64,000 nt of DNA from Dipteronia dyeriana (GCA_032871835.1 CM065297.1:4156501-4220500); one strand, 5' to 3'. Shown: positions 30,143 to 42,975, counted from the stretch's first letter. A program made the numbers and translations. Notes: generated by a model from the letters alone, not told the origin.

Positions 30143-30634
30143 TTAATTCACTTCAGTCTCAAGTTCTTTCAAACACAATATAGTATTAATTTAATCCAAT
30201 ACAATTCAGTCACATCTAATCTCAGTCTAATCTCAATCTAATCCAATCTAAAAAATAGTCTCACGCACCAAACGGGGCCTTGAGGGGCTGGCAATGTCAA
30301 ATTTGCATAATCTATAATTGGCTATAATGAAGAGAACAACGGTTCTTTCATCTTTTAATGATTTGAAATATGTTAGGCTTCTAAACTGTTGAGAAGTGGA
30401 TGCAAATGCTGGGATCGAGTTATATTATTCATCTTAGGTTGATCAGAAAAGATGATCAATTATAGGTGCAATTTCATTGTCATTCACACTACAATATTGA
30501 TACATGAAATTACATACTGAAGATGAAAGGTTGGTCTATACAGAGTATCAAGTCACTGTGTAGAGAATTACACTCCGGTCTGGATGTGGCGGTCCAACAC
30601 CTGTTCGAGGAAACACTATGAAGGCATGTTCTTT

Positions 30635-33067
30635 TTAGTAATCTGGAATGGAAGCGAAGCGATATCCATTAGCACCCCTCCATGAATAGTATGCTATCCG
30701 AGTCTCATAAAAGCCTACAGCCATATGATCAATATCAAAGTGGTTAGTTCGTCAGGCTCTCAACAGAAAGGAGAAGACATAGAAATATGATTTCGCTAAT
30801 CGATCATAATACCGAAACCATATTTTCACACACTTAACTGTGACTCTGAGGTTTCTCATCTTTGATGAACTTACTGTCATAAAGCTCAAAATTCAATTAC
30901 AATCCCTGCTAAAAGACCCGATTAAAATGATATCAATTGATCATGACGAGACCAGCCTTTATTTTAAGTTGTAACATATAGTGTCGACCTGTTCCTCTAG
31001 TAAATGGTCCAAACTTTTAAAAGGCAATTGACATCGTCTACAAAGAAAATATTCTAATCTATTTTTCTATTCAACATCATAATTTCACAATTCCAGTAAA
31101 AGAAAAACCATTGCGGTTTATCCACTACGGGACCTGGGGCTTCACTGTCAAAAAAGTAGTATCCCATGATTCTAAGAAAAGTGAGTGAGAGCATGTTTTA
31201 AGGTGCCGTGGTAAAGGAATGGTTCCATTTTGTTTCCAAGAGAATCTTTGGCACAAAGTCCAAAAATTTTATACCAAACAGATATGGTTCCATCACACAA
31301 ACTCCAGAATATGGATAAGTTTGTGTGCAATGCAATTACACTAAAATTACCGTTTTGGACGAGTGAAATACAAACATAATCCACCAAAGAGGGGAGAAGC
31401 ATGCACTTTCAACAAAAGAGAACCTGAATAATTCAAAAATCAGATTTACGCTCATATCATCAAGGAAGGCATACAAATAGTGTTTCTAATGGAAGTCTCA
31501 GATACACTTTATAAAAGCTTCAAATAATCTGATGAAGAAGAAAAACGATGGTCTTATAGTACTCTAGAGTTGTCTCAAATGCTCTGCATCATGTCCAAGT
31601 GTCCAACAACCTTTAGCAAGTGCACTGGTTTAAAGGATAACTGTAAAAAACTTCTCTGTTTTTTTTTTCTCAGGCAAATGCACAAATGATGATACCTAAA
31701 AGAGGTTTTTTCAAACTTAATAAGTAAACTAGAATTGGACAAACATGTTGTAGATTTTATCCTTTTAAGATCTAATATATTAACATTTTCTGTACAAAAA
31801 GCACCCCATTAAGGTGAGAGAACCAATCGCTTCTAGATCTATTCTACATTACATAACTCTTTCTACCAAAGCTATGCAACGCCAAATCAGGCCTAGATCC
31901 AGCAACCACAAACCAAAACTACTCTAACAACCTGGAATCAATCATCAACAACAGACAGGCAGACAATTCATGTAATACTCACCACAACTGGATAAGCAAG
32001 ATTAAGTTATAACTTATCTGTAGAAGACAAGAATCCTCTAGTCCACCTGATGTAGCACAGTAGTAGCCTATTTATTTCTGTTTTGGTATTTTGTCTTTTT
32101 AGAAGCCACCTTGCAGAGAGTGATTTGTTGGTGTCAATAGATTTATTTTCCTTTATATTTTGCGTTGTTGTCATTGTTGGATTTTAGATTGATTTGCTCA
32201 TTTACAGAAGCTATGTTTGTACTCTTTCGAGAGGAATTTCTTCTATTCTTCATAGACTATTTACGTCACTACTGATCGAAACTTATAGTTGGTAATTGAA
32301 AACAAACATATATTACAAAGAAAAAGGTCCTTTTTATCTATATTTCTAATTAGTGAGACTCATAAGCTTTGATAGATATTTGCTAGGATGACTCAACAGT
32401 CCTTTTTCTAGCATCTGTGCAGTGGTATGAATAGCGTTCGACCTTCCATATGAATCGACAGGTATCAAAATGCATTAAATTAACTCTTCCATTTCAATGA
32501 TCTTGACATACATAAGGTAACACCAGAGACTGAACAATCAATCTTTAGCCAAATGATGAACAGTATAACAGCAAACGATAAAACTATCAATTGCAATCAC
32601 AAACATAGCCATTTAAACTAAAAATGGTCAATGACAAGCATTAAAAAAATAGCACAAACTGAAAATCGGGCTACTATCTCCAACAACCAAACATATCGAA
32701 AATAATTACAGAAGCAAGATCAGTGGTTTAAAAACTTGATCACAAGATAATTAAATATAAAAAGTGTGGAAGGCATCAAAAACATACCTGGGAGGAACGT
32801 AAGAATTCCAAGGACTAAAAGACCATAAGCTTGAGACTTCTCTCCTCCCATGTGACCGGAGAGAATGAACAACGAAAGAAACAGAAGCAACGATCCAAGA
32901 GAAAGCAAAAAGAGCGCGAGTGCAATTGACTTCCATGGGATTCTGTCAAAGCCTTTCGGCGAATACTCAAATCTAGGGTCGAAACGTCTGCTCCTACTGC
33001 CATCATAATCACCACCATCATCATCTGTAGCAAGTTGCCCGTAACGAACATGCCGCCTAGAAGCCAT
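30635..33067 (-). CDS. TMEM230-like small membrane protein
   Basis: Two exons on the minus strand, 32788-33067 and 30635-30714, joined across a GT-AG intron of 2073 bp with the junction inside a Gly codon. The product is 119 residues: a hydrophilic N-terminus with an Asp-rich stretch and FDPRFEYSP, two predicted membrane segments (about 48-70 and 80-97) separated by GHMGGEKSQAY, and the tail YYSWRGANGYRFASIPDY. This layout and the GHMGGE.SQAY and tail sequences match the eukaryotic TMEM230 family, known in animals from vesicle and endosomal trafficking. Plant roles are little studied. Length matches plant family members. The ATG starts the conserved MASRR N-terminus. A 5' UTR intron is possible because an AG-rich acceptor-like sequence precedes the ATG, but it is unproven. 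Confidence 0.88.
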
Positions 33068-34716
33068 ATCTATTAACCCCTAACTCTCAACTATATCACA
33101 GACAGCAATCTCAAATCAAACAAAAAAAGCAGCTTCAGATATTTCTAATTAATAAAATCCGCAGTATATTATACAGCCTTAATAAACAGAAAAAAACACA
33201 TTCAAGCAACCAATAATTTTGAATTGCATTGTTTTTTCTTTAAAAAAAAACAATCATAGATAGCTGAAATGTTACGAAAACACGATTTACATTTTTTTTT
33301 CCAGATTCAAAATTAATACACAACAAATATAATTCTGATTTTCAGATTTTAAGTTAAACAGAACCTAATTCGAAATCAAATCGGACTATATAATAACACT
33401 AACAGCAATAATAACACCAAAAAAAAAAATTAATGGAGGGACAGAAGTGAGTGATTGATCGAATGCGAGAAGACACACCGTAACGTTTCCGGCCGTGGAG
33501 AGAAAGGTGAACTTTTTGATGTCTCGGAGGAGACGAGGACGAAGACGAGTTTCGTGAGATTCAAAGAAGATGCCTGTCGTTTTGGGGTGGTGTCTTGTCA
33601 CCGCTTGATCTGGTCCGTTGATTATATGGGTCCCACTCTGATGTGGTGGTGGTCACATTGTGATAACCGACCGTGAAATACTGAAATCGTCAGTTTTCTA
33701 TTTAAAAAAGGGTATTTACATTTGAGTCCCTACGTAGTTGGTACACGTCAGTTATTTACTTATATTTGTATAATTAGTCAAATCGATCTTTACATTTGTA
33801 AAAATCCTTTGACCAAAATTTTAACTGTACAGAATTAACTAAAAGTTTATTTTTGACTTTAATTGATCAATAAAAAAATAAAAATAAAATAGAAAAGATC
33901 TCCGCCTTCCGTATTTAAGATGGACGTTGGTAATAAGAACTTAAAAAAAAGAAACAAAAAAGAAACAAAATAAAATCCTAGGATAAAAAAACTTAAGACA
34001 ATTTATTATTATTATTTTATAAAAAAACAAATTTTATCGGATTTTTATTTATTTATTTTTATTCACGAAATAAAAACAACAGACTGTAGAGATCCAACGT
34101 CCATCCAAATGTTTTATTCCAATTAGTAAGAGTAGTTATTCAGATCGTATATGTATCATTTGATATTGATAGGTCCCCTATTCACCTATTGCAATACTTA
34201 AAAAAAAAAAATACCCAAATCTACCTATAATATTCTAATCATGTTTCAACATCATTGAAATGAATGAAAGACATATATGTTTATTTAGTGGTTCTGGGTC
34301 AGATTTGGACACTTTTATTTTTGGTGGATATTTTGTGGATCTAGTTCTGGGTTGGATCTGGATCTATATTTTGTCAACCCTATGTTTTTCATATAGATTG
34401 GTAAACATTTGATAGTGATGAGTTAGAACTATTACAATAAGACTGTCGGGACCTACCGAGATCAAACAATACATGTACGGTCTAGATATCTACTCTTATA
34501 ATAGGAGATAATTTCTCTCATAATCCGGGAAGAAAACTTCTCACACGTGCTTATAATATGTGCATGGTAGGATTTGAACTCCTCATACTTTGGTGGAAGG
34601 GAGGTACACTACTAGCAATGCTAAGAGGTGATATGTATCTTTAACTAATTATTTAAAACAAAATAAAAGACACTTAAAATCATCAGTCTTCTTTTTAACA
34701 TCTTGCAAGATCAACC
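33068..34716. other. TMEM230 upstream region and spacer
   Basis: The first 500 bp should include the 5' UTR and promoter of the minus-strand TMEM230 gene. Frames at 33386-33676 on both strands lack any domain. The remainder is AT-rich with no recognised feature. Confidence 0.45.
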
Positions 34717-35190
34717 TGTCATGGGCTTAAAGTTTGCACAGCACACCCGTGCGGCACTTAGACAACTTCTGGGTGAATGTTGCTAAGTAAGTCTTTGAGT
34801 ACAATTGGCGTGTGTTAGCTTGGATACCTTACAAATGAGAGGGGTTGACTATTTATAGTGGGTCACCTTTTCAATGAATGACTAAGATCAATTTAATCCA
34901 ATGGTGGAGATTGAGTCTCCAGAATGTTATACGCCTAACTAGAGTATTCAATCTATCTAGAATTCTCTATACAAATATCTACATATCTCTAGATACTTTT
35001 ACATATATCTAGATATGTATAAAAGTTTTCTAGAAAGGTCTAGAGTCTTTCATCATGTAGAGACTTCTAGAAGCAGACCAATGCTTGAAGTGTGTGGAAA
35101 TCTCTAGAATCTTTCAGCAGTTTGACCTTGTTGTGGGCTTGTTAGGCTCCTTGGTATGAATTTGAGTTTCGAATTTAGTAGGCCATGATA
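34717..35190 (-). repeat. 3' LTR of gypsy element
   Basis: Closely similar to 37181-37750 but about 96 bp shorter. The segment following GCTAAGTAAG in the right LTR (about 37243-37340) is absent here. Confidence 0.8.
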
Positions 35191-35433
35191 TCCTCTATCA
35201 TCTAAATTCGTGACGTCCTCGTCGCGTATGCGTTATGCATGTTGGAGTCTGCCACTGAGTGGATCCTTCAGATGAGTGTACTTCAGCTTGGGAAACCTCT
35301 CGTGAAAGATTGTCTTTGTGTCAAGAGTCGATCGTACGTTACGTTGTATAGACTATTTCGGCTCAATGCAAGTGGGCTTGCATTGTGGCAACAGTAGCTT
35401 GGCATTTGTCACACCTCCCTCGATTGTCTTTGA

Positions 35434-35757
35434 TCATTGATTCCCATGGCTTGCACGTCTCTTTTTCTTCTGAACACATTCCATTTGCATGTTGTTCTTC
35501 GAAGAGATGGAAGAACTTGGTTTCTCCATGATCCGTATGACAGATAGCATTTTGAATTTTGACCTTAGTATGCGTTCCATCGGGATGTTGTATGATTTGC
35601 CCTCATCTAAAATGTTGAGTGAGCTAGCAGCGGGTAGGGGGAAAACATTTGCTTGGTTGAATAGCGTCATGCCTAGGACCCCTCGGTAGTCGTCTAAGTG
35701 GACCACCAAGAAGTCTAGCTTTCTACTCCATGGCCTAGGGTAGACTATGACGCCCAT
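35434..35757 (-). pseudogene. gypsy protease C-terminal remnant
   Basis: The minus-strand frame contains LDDYRGVLGMTLFNQANVFP, which resembles the stretch after the aspartic protease active site in plant gypsy polyproteins (a V-x-LGM-x-FL pattern). The catalytic part is broken upstream. Confidence 0.55.
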
Positions 35758-36563
35758 CGTCGTGCCATTAATTGGTTTGGTCAGTGAGTTGGAAGCTTTG
35801 ATGGAACCTCCTCCGTCGGTGACTTTAAGGCAAAATCACTTGATGAAATTATACATTTCCCAATTTCCAACATCGCACGAACTTGTTTGCCTTTTATAGT
35901 TACACTCACGAATTTGTGGCCTTTCTTGATAAGCATTGAAGGCATGGCTCACCCATTGAGTGTGTAGATCTGTTGGAAAGAACCCATGCTTGTTTGTGCA
36001 GTCTCCTCAAGCTGTGTGACTATGGCATTGAGTGTCTTTCGCTTCCTGCAGTCTCGAATGTGGCCCATCATATATAAAACATGAACTCTTCGGTTTGATC
36101 ACTACGAGTTTGCCTCCGTTGTGTTTGTCTCACTGATTGTCACCGTTGGGGGACTTGGGACCCCCCGTGCCCTTGCGATCGTTGTCCTTTGGTTCATCTC
36201 CCTTCCTCATGATTGATGCTTGTTTCCTTAGACAGAGTGATGTCGACTACAGTAATTGTGGTGCTAAGGTCCTGAACATTTCGCCTTTCCAATTCCACCC
36301 TAGCTCAATCCTTCAGGGCGTCTATGAAGAAGAAAAGTTGATCTTTGTTAGACATATCTTTGTTCTCAAGGGTCAAGGTTGTGAATTCCTTGACGTAGTC
36401 ATGAATGGTTCCCAATTGCTTAAGGCGACGAAGGCGGCCGATGGCTCCTTCTCAACGTTATTGGCAATAATTGCTTCTTGAGCTCTCACTTAAAATCATC
36501 CCATGAGTTGATGGGATGGACCACATCACCATGCTTGCGTCGCCACCATAGTTGGGTATACTC

Positions 36564-37208
36564 TCAAAGGAAGGTGGGCATATTGGTGATTCGGGTTGCG
36601 TCGTCTCTAACTCCCTTGGCCTTAAAGTATTGCTCCAGGTCGAAGAGAAAGTTCTCTACTTCCATGGCATTGCGGTTGCCATTGAAGGTGGATGGCTTAG
36701 GGATTTGGATGGTGTTGGTGCTAATGGTGGCACCAAAACTGACGGTTGGGCATTTCAGTACAAAGCCCATTCAGTATGGATTTCCTCCACTTTTGCACGG
36801 ATGACACTCGTGCTCCATGAATGTACAGAGATTGTGAATCTCTTAAGTGAGGAAACACGTATCCTCCTTGACACCCTTTTGGAACTCTAGGAGGGTGGCT
36901 TTGGTCGCTTGGGTGATTTTGCTGTAATTTGTCTCTAGGCTATCAAGACGGTCGACAACATCACTCAAGGTGGGCTATATTTCAGAGTGGGTGTCCTCCA
37001 AGTCGGCCATACGAGCTTCCAAGGCATTCATGGACAGACCATTGGACTTGCTTTGTTTGGTGTGGGTGCGTTGCTCTCCACAATCATGTGTTTGCTCTTC
37101 TACTCTAGTAGAAACTTCACTGTTGAAGGCCATTGCTTCACGAACTAGCAGTGATTGTTTGACAGGGCTCTGGTACCAACTGTCATGGGTTTGGTTTGCG
37201 CAACACAC
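36564..37208 (-). pseudogene. gypsy gag remnant
   Basis: Two minus-strand frames. The first (36975-37208) runs out of the LTR border and has a coiled-coil-like stretch. The second (36564-36770) contains FNGNRNAMEVENFLFDLEQY, a typical start of the retrotransposon gag capsid domain. A frameshift separates them. Confidence 0.65.
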
Positions 37209-37750
37209 CCGTGCGGCACTTATGTAACTTCTGGGTGCTAAGTAAGCTTTGGAGAGTCACTCTCACACACAACAGAGACTAAAGAAAGGGAATATAAGAG
37301 CTTGTATGGAAAATGAAGAAAACTTGTATTGCTAATAAGAGAGCTTTACAAGACTTTGAGTACAATTGGCTTGTGTTGGCTTGGATGCCTTACAAATGAG
37401 AGGGTTGACTATTTATAGTGAGCCACCTCCTCAATGAATGACTAAGATCAATTTGATTCAATGGTGGAGATTGAGTCTCAAGAATGTTCTACACCTAACT
37501 AGAGTATTCAATCTGTCTAGAATTCTCTATACAAATATCTACATATCTCTATATACTTTTATATATATCTAGATATGTACAAGAGTGTTTTAGAAGGGTC
37601 TATAGTCTTTCATTATGTAGAGATTTTCAGAAGCAGACCAATGCTTGAAGTGTGTGGAAATCTCAAGAATCTTACAGAAACTTGACCTTGTCGAGGGCTT
37701 GTTGGGCTCCTTGACTGGAATTTGGATTTTGGATTTAACGGGCCATGGCA
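37181..37750 (-). repeat. 5' LTR of gypsy element
   Basis: 570 bp, bounded by TGCCATGG at the right edge and, on the minus strand, CCCATGACA at the inner edge next to the primer-binding site. It pairs with 34717-35190. Confidence 0.8.
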
Positions 37751-37910
37751 AACCGCTTTAAATATAATTCGAAAAATAACTCAACAATCGATATCATTTG
37801 TTTAATATGATTATATGAAATCCCTACATATGATGCACTTAGGCTTTTTTGATGATCATTATAAATGCAACGTTGTGTTATTTTGTTTGTCTTAAAATAT
37901 TTATATATAT

Positions 37911-40232
37911 GGGAAAGTATCATTTTCCCCTTTGACCTTTGCTTATTGTTAAGATGAGGACAATGTTTGACCATATTGGTTATTAATCCCCCTGAAATGA
38001 AAAGAATATATAATATACCCATTCTGTCTCCTTTTCCATCCAAAATTACATTGACCACTAAAATCAAAGGGGCAATTTCGTAATCTCATTAGTGTATCAC
38101 CAAAACCTCAAAAAAAAAAAATTCATAAAAAAAACATAAAAAGTAAAAAAAAAAAAAAACTCCAGAGATCATGAGATCTCACACTCATCCACCACCAATC
38201 TTTCATCATCATCTATTCATCTTCAACTTCACTGCCATCTCTCATCTTCTCTCTCCCCAAACCCTAATCTCTTCTCTTCCCTCTCCATAATCTCTTCTTC
38301 TTAAAACCAGTAAACTTACCATCCTTATCTATCACCAAACCCACCAAACCAAGAGCTGCAAATGAGACAGTGCAAAGGCGACGAGTATGGTCTTTGCTTT
38401 GCATGTTTATGGAGATGATGAATACGGTGATCGTGAAGAAGGCTTGATGAATCTGGATTTTCTAGGTTTGATTGATTTTCTGGGTTTGATTGATTTTCTG
38501 TGAATGATTTTGAGGTTGAATGGGTTTGTTTGATTGTCTAGGAGTTCTTGTTGAATGAGTGAGAGACAAAGAGATAAAGATTCGAGAGACAATCATCATC
38601 TCCAGCCATCTACACAGGTTAGGGTTTGATAGTGGTAGATGATGATAATATATCTTTTTTCTTTTTCTTTTTAAGACCTAGATTGGGTTTTCTGGGTTAG
38701 GTTCATGGACGTGTTGTTAATTTGTGGTGAATCGGTTTCGATTTGGTTTCAATTCGGGTCTCGATTAGGTTTTGATTTCGTATCATGTCGATTTGGTTTC
38801 GAAAATGAATTTTGGGTGGGTTATTGTGTGGTGGTGGTGATGGTGGCTGGATTTTGGGGGTGGTGACAGGTGGTTCACGGTTGGGTCTTGATTTGAGGGT
38901 GATGGGTGGTTCACGGTGGTGGCTGGATTTTTGGGGTGGTGATGGTTGTGCTTAGTGAAGATGAATAAGATCTAAAGTTCCACTATCCATATATTTTTTT
39001 TTATAAAAAAATCTTTTGTTTTTAATGATCTCCATATCTTATTATTTTTATTATTTTTATTTATTTTTTGTTTTAAAATTCTTTTATTTTTAATGATCAC
39101 CAAATCTTAATTTTTTTTTTGTTTTTAATTTTTATTATTATTAAATTTAAATAAACAATAAAAAAAATATCTCAATCGTCCATCTCAAAGATGGACGGTG
39201 GAGATCCATATTTTTTTATTGTTTTTTGTTTTCTATTTTTTAATATATTTTTTATTTAATAAATATTTTAAGGATAAAATGGTAATTATATGGAGTAAAG
39301 GTAACAAAATGGGTATATAATACATTTAGGGTACGTTTGGTGCACGGGATTGGATTGGATAGAATTGGACTATTTTTGTGGGATTGGATTGGATTGGATT
39401 AAATTAGTACTGAGACATGTTTGGTACAATATGGATTGGACTAAAATAATACTGTCTCTTGTTTGGTGTAGCATAGGATTGGATAAAAAATAATTGAAAA
39501 TAATTATTTTTTTGTGTGGGAGGTATGTATAAAATTATATTAAAGAAATAAAATTATTTTAATAAATTCAAAGAAAATAAAAATAAAGATATTTTAAATT
39601 AAATTTGGTTAAAAAAATTATTAAATTATTATCTTGAATAAAATAAATTATTTAAAAAATAAATATAATTAATTTAAAATAAAAAAACATTAAATTTTAA
39701 TTAAAAAATATTTTTTAAAAATATTATAATAAAAATAACATATATTAATTTAATTTTAAATCAAATTGAATAAATTTAATATTTTAAATATAAAAAATAT
39801 ATATTTTTTTAGAAAATAAAGAACAAAATTTCCAGCCAAAAAAGTGAAAATGAAAAGTTTTATAAAAAAAATAACTGAAAAAAATAAAGTAAAAGAGAAA
39901 TTAAAATGAAAAAAATAAAATAAGAGTAAGACTAAAAATAGTCCCAACATCTATAGTGAGACTAAATAATCTCATTACAATAGGATAACATATGGGCCCC
40001 ACGGAAAGGAGAGGTTTATACATAGTCCCATCATGCATTCAACAAACATAGGAAAAGGACTATTAATAGTCCAATTCTGTCCAATGTTGTGTAACAAAAA
40101 CAACCTTAATGAATGGAAAAGGTAATAGAATGGGTTTTTTCCATTTGAGGGGAGAAACTAATCAATATGACCAAATTCTGTCATCGATTTATCAATAGAG
40201 TAAATGTGAGGGAGCAAAAATGATACTTTCCC
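37911..40232. mobile_element. Mutator-like long-TIR element, non-autonomous
   Basis: The outer 120-150 bp are inverted repeats. Left GGGAAAGTATCATTTTCCCC matches the inverted right GGGAAAGTATCATTTTTGCT; further in both arms share TTTGACCATATTGRTTA and CCATTCTRT..CCTTTTCCAT. Long TIRs and no transposase fit non-autonomous MULEs. The left flank is TATATATAT; a duplicated 9-bp target is obscured by CT and TA repeats on the right. The interior (about 38160-38960) has CT-rich then GGTGGTG-rich sequence that may be captured host DNA. A PIF-like element is nested at 39329-40105. Confidence 0.55.
39329..40105. mobile_element. nested PIF/Harbinger-like element, TTA TSD
   Basis: TTA flanks both ends (39326-39328 and 40106-40108). 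The left end GGGTACGTTTGGTGCACGGG, then GGATAGAATTGGACTATT, is matched inverted by GGTTGTTTTTGTTACACAAC, then GGACAGAATTGGACTATT. The 777-bp interior is AT-rich and non-coding. Confidence 0.65.
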
Positions 40233-40432
40233 TCTCTCTCTCTCTCTATATATATATTATAGAAAGGCTTCCACAATGTACTTAAAGCTTTCCACAGTTT
40301 GTATGTTTGTATTACGTAAGTGGATTTCTACATGTCAAAGTATACGAGCACTATATGAGTAAATTAAGTCTTCAAGCTTAATGACTAAAGGATAGGCGGT
40401 GATGACTAAGGCAAACAAGAGAGTGCAATAAG

Positions 40433-40505
<73 letters not shown>

Positions 40506-41211
40506 GTCAGTTCGTATTGTTATATATTTTTTAATATGTTGGATATGCACCATTAGATTTACATATTTTGATTCAAAGTGTGTGTATTTATCATTTTTTT
40601 TTCATAATCAATGGTCCATATATAACACACTGATATAACTTATATCAATAGACAGATCGAAAAACCACAAATATATATATATGGCCACTACCATCTTGCT
40701 CTCTTAGCTAGTTTCAACTTTCAAGCTCCACAAAATAATTATATCTATTTAAAGGATTAGATGTTGACTTTTGAAAACAATATTATCCTCCACCATAATT
40801 TCGTGCATATACTATGTATAAATATATAATCCACCAATTTCAAACCTATATTTTTTTTATTTTTTTTTATTTCTTTTATTTAGTTTTAATTTATTTAGTT
40901 TTAATTTGACATCGATTAAGTTAGAAGTATGCCGTGATATGATAAAATCAAGCACTATAAACACAATCCAAAATATAATTCCAATTATAAGAAAGAAATC
41001 TTCACATATTTTACTAATGAAAATGTAGGACTCAGATCCCATACAAATGGAAGTTCAAAACTATTTTACTAAGAGTCGATGTACAATTACAAACCTATAA
41101 CTTGGTGGCTCTAGACTATGTAAATAGTTGGTGGCACTGCACTATGTAAATAGCCATTCACAATAGTAAATAGTGGGTCACAATAGTAAATAGTATTATT
41201 AAATTTTTTTT
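40233..41211. other. intergenic DNA with TA microsatellite
   Basis: Contains a pure (TA)n tract of about 65 bp at 40437-40501 and a short CT tract at 40232-40248. No gene recognised. Confidence 0.5.
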
Positions 41212-42146
41212 GGATTAATAGCACCAGTGGCCCTTGGACTTATAGCGCGGTAGCAAAGTGCCATTGAATTTTTTTTCTTGGCAATTTACCCATTGAACTA
41301 TCATAAATTGACAAAAGCTGACAGAAGTGAAACAGAAGTTAAAGGAAAATTATACTTACACACCCTGATTATATGCACAATTCCATTAAAACTGAAAAAA
41401 AATATAATAATATTACATAAACACTATTTGACCTGTTTGACTAATATTAAAAAAAAAAATTATTTTTAAAAAAATTATAAAAATAATCTCCATAAGTTTC
41501 CAAAAATCCAAGTATCCCAAATCCAACACCCACCACCAAATCAAACCCATCAAAAAACAAAACAAAACAAAAAAAACTTAAAAAATTAAATTTTTTTTTT
41601 AAAAACAAAATCATCACCTGATTTCTTTCAAAAAAACAAAAACATGATTTCTTCATTTCTCTCTCTTCACGAATCTCTCTCTCTCTCTCTCTCATCAAGA
41701 ACAACCATACAAATCCTCTGATCTCCCTCTACTTCCTTACCAAAACAACACCCAAATTCGTAGATCTCTTCCATATGAAACCCTAAATCCTAAATCCTAA
41801 ATCCTTCTTCTATAAACCTCTGATTTCTTCAATCCTGACAGACGAAGAGGTTGAGTTCGGATTTGGGGTGGTTGTGGTAAAATGGGTTTGGTTGGATTTG
41901 AGTCATAGGTTTTGTGATTGACTCAAATTTATAGGTTTAGAGAGAAAAGATTCATTTTGGGTTGAGAGATCAAAACGAATCTGGAAAAAAAAATCATCTT
42001 TGAAGCGGCAAATGACGAAGAACAGATGAAGTGGTGTCTTGAGTTTTTTGTAAATTTTTTATTTTTTTATTTTTAATACGTGTTTGAACTTTGAGGCAGT
42101 ATATGAAGAAGAAAGGAGATGGGTGTGGTGAATCTGGTGATTGATT

Positions 42147-42197
<51 letters not shown>

Positions 42198-42975
42198 TAG
42201 ATGGTGGTGAATCTTGCAATGGGTGTTTGATTTGGGGTGGTTGCGTTTCTGGTGAATCTGGTAGTTGATGGTTCAATTTCTAGCGATTTCTATTGAATAT
42301 GGTGATGAGGTTTCTAGATTTCTGATTTTTTTTTGTTCTTTACATGTTTTATTTTGTTTCTTTGGATTTAATGGCTGGGCTTGGTTTGGCGATAATTTTA
42401 TTTGTGTTGTTAGAGAAAAATAAAATAAAAAAGAAAGCTGGAATTGATTTTAGTGTTGGTAATGATGAATTGCTTCTTCTTTTTTTCTAGTGGCATTGAC
42501 AACGGCCTGAGTTCTGGTGTTGGTGATGATGGCGATCTGGGTCTGAGTCTGGGTGTGATGGTGATGATGAAGGTCAGATCATGGGTTCTGCTGGTTTGGT
42601 GGTGTGTTGATTTTTTTTCCCTAGATTTGGTGGTGCTTTGTATGTTGATATTTTTTTTCTGGCTTTGGAATCGTTGGGTGATAATGGTGATGAAGATGTT
42701 GAATTTTTTAAAAATAAAATTCTTTGGTGCAAACTACAAAGACAATTCATTTACATATAAATGTTTAAAAACTAAAAAAGTTGGACTTCAAAGGGTGTTT
42801 GTGTAATATTATTATATTTTTTCAGTTTTAATGGAATTATTCATGTAATCAGAGTGTTTAAGTATAATTTTCCTTTAACTTCCGTTTCACTTCTGTTAGC
42901 TTTTGCCAATTTATGATAGTTCAAGGGATAAATTGCCAAGAAAAAAAATTCAGGGGGCACTGGTGCTATTAACCC
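41212..42975. mobile_element. Mutator-like element with about 200-bp TIRs
   Basis: Ends GGATTAATAGCACCAGTG and, inverted, GGGTTAATAGCACCAGTG open inverted repeats extending about 200 bp, with shared AACTATCATAAATTG, AAAGGAAAATTATACTTA and CATTAAAACTGAAAAAA. The left arm has an extra 30 bp or so near 41245. The interior holds CT and GA microsatellites (41676-41692; 42149-42193) and no conserved reading frame. Long TIRs with this start are typical of non-autonomous MULEs. No target-site duplication could be defined. Confidence 0.65.

Larger units (their letters stand above)
27918..30279. mobile_element. outer PIF/Harbinger-like element with nested inserts
   Basis: The left end (GGCTACGTTACATTTGGTAA, after TTA) and the inverted right end (GGCCCCGTTTGGTGCGTGAG, before TTG) are similar and both lead into repeated GATTGGATT/GATTAGATT strings. 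These fit the ends of the element at 39329-40105. The 2.4-kb interior is AT-rich and holds at least two younger elements. No transposase was seen. Confidence 0.5.
34717..37750 (-). mobile_element. Ty3/gypsy-type element lacking RT and integrase
   Basis: Minus-strand element with TG..CA LTRs at 37181-37750 (5') and 34717-35190 (3'), flanked by AACC on both sides (34713-34716 and 37751-37754). A primer-binding site (TTGGTACCAGAGCCCTG on the minus strand, 37164-37180) follows the 5' LTR. The 2-kb interior carries gag and protease remnants only; reverse transcriptase, RNase H and integrase are missing. It is therefore non-autonomous or internally deleted. Confidence 0.8.

Noticed and set aside
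33386..33676. Opposing 71- and 73-codon frames near the TMEM230 promoter
   Set aside because: No domain; position suits the TMEM230 5' UTR and promoter.
36137..36890. Three overlapping plus-strand reading frames of 108-114 codons
   Set aside because: They lie antisense to the gypsy gag remnant, have no domain and change frame. They are shadows of the minus-strand element.
42444..42806. 120-codon plus-strand frame in the MULE interior
   Set aside because: Composition is Val/Met/Trp-rich from GGTGATG repeats and it runs into the terminal inverted repeat; no conserved domain.
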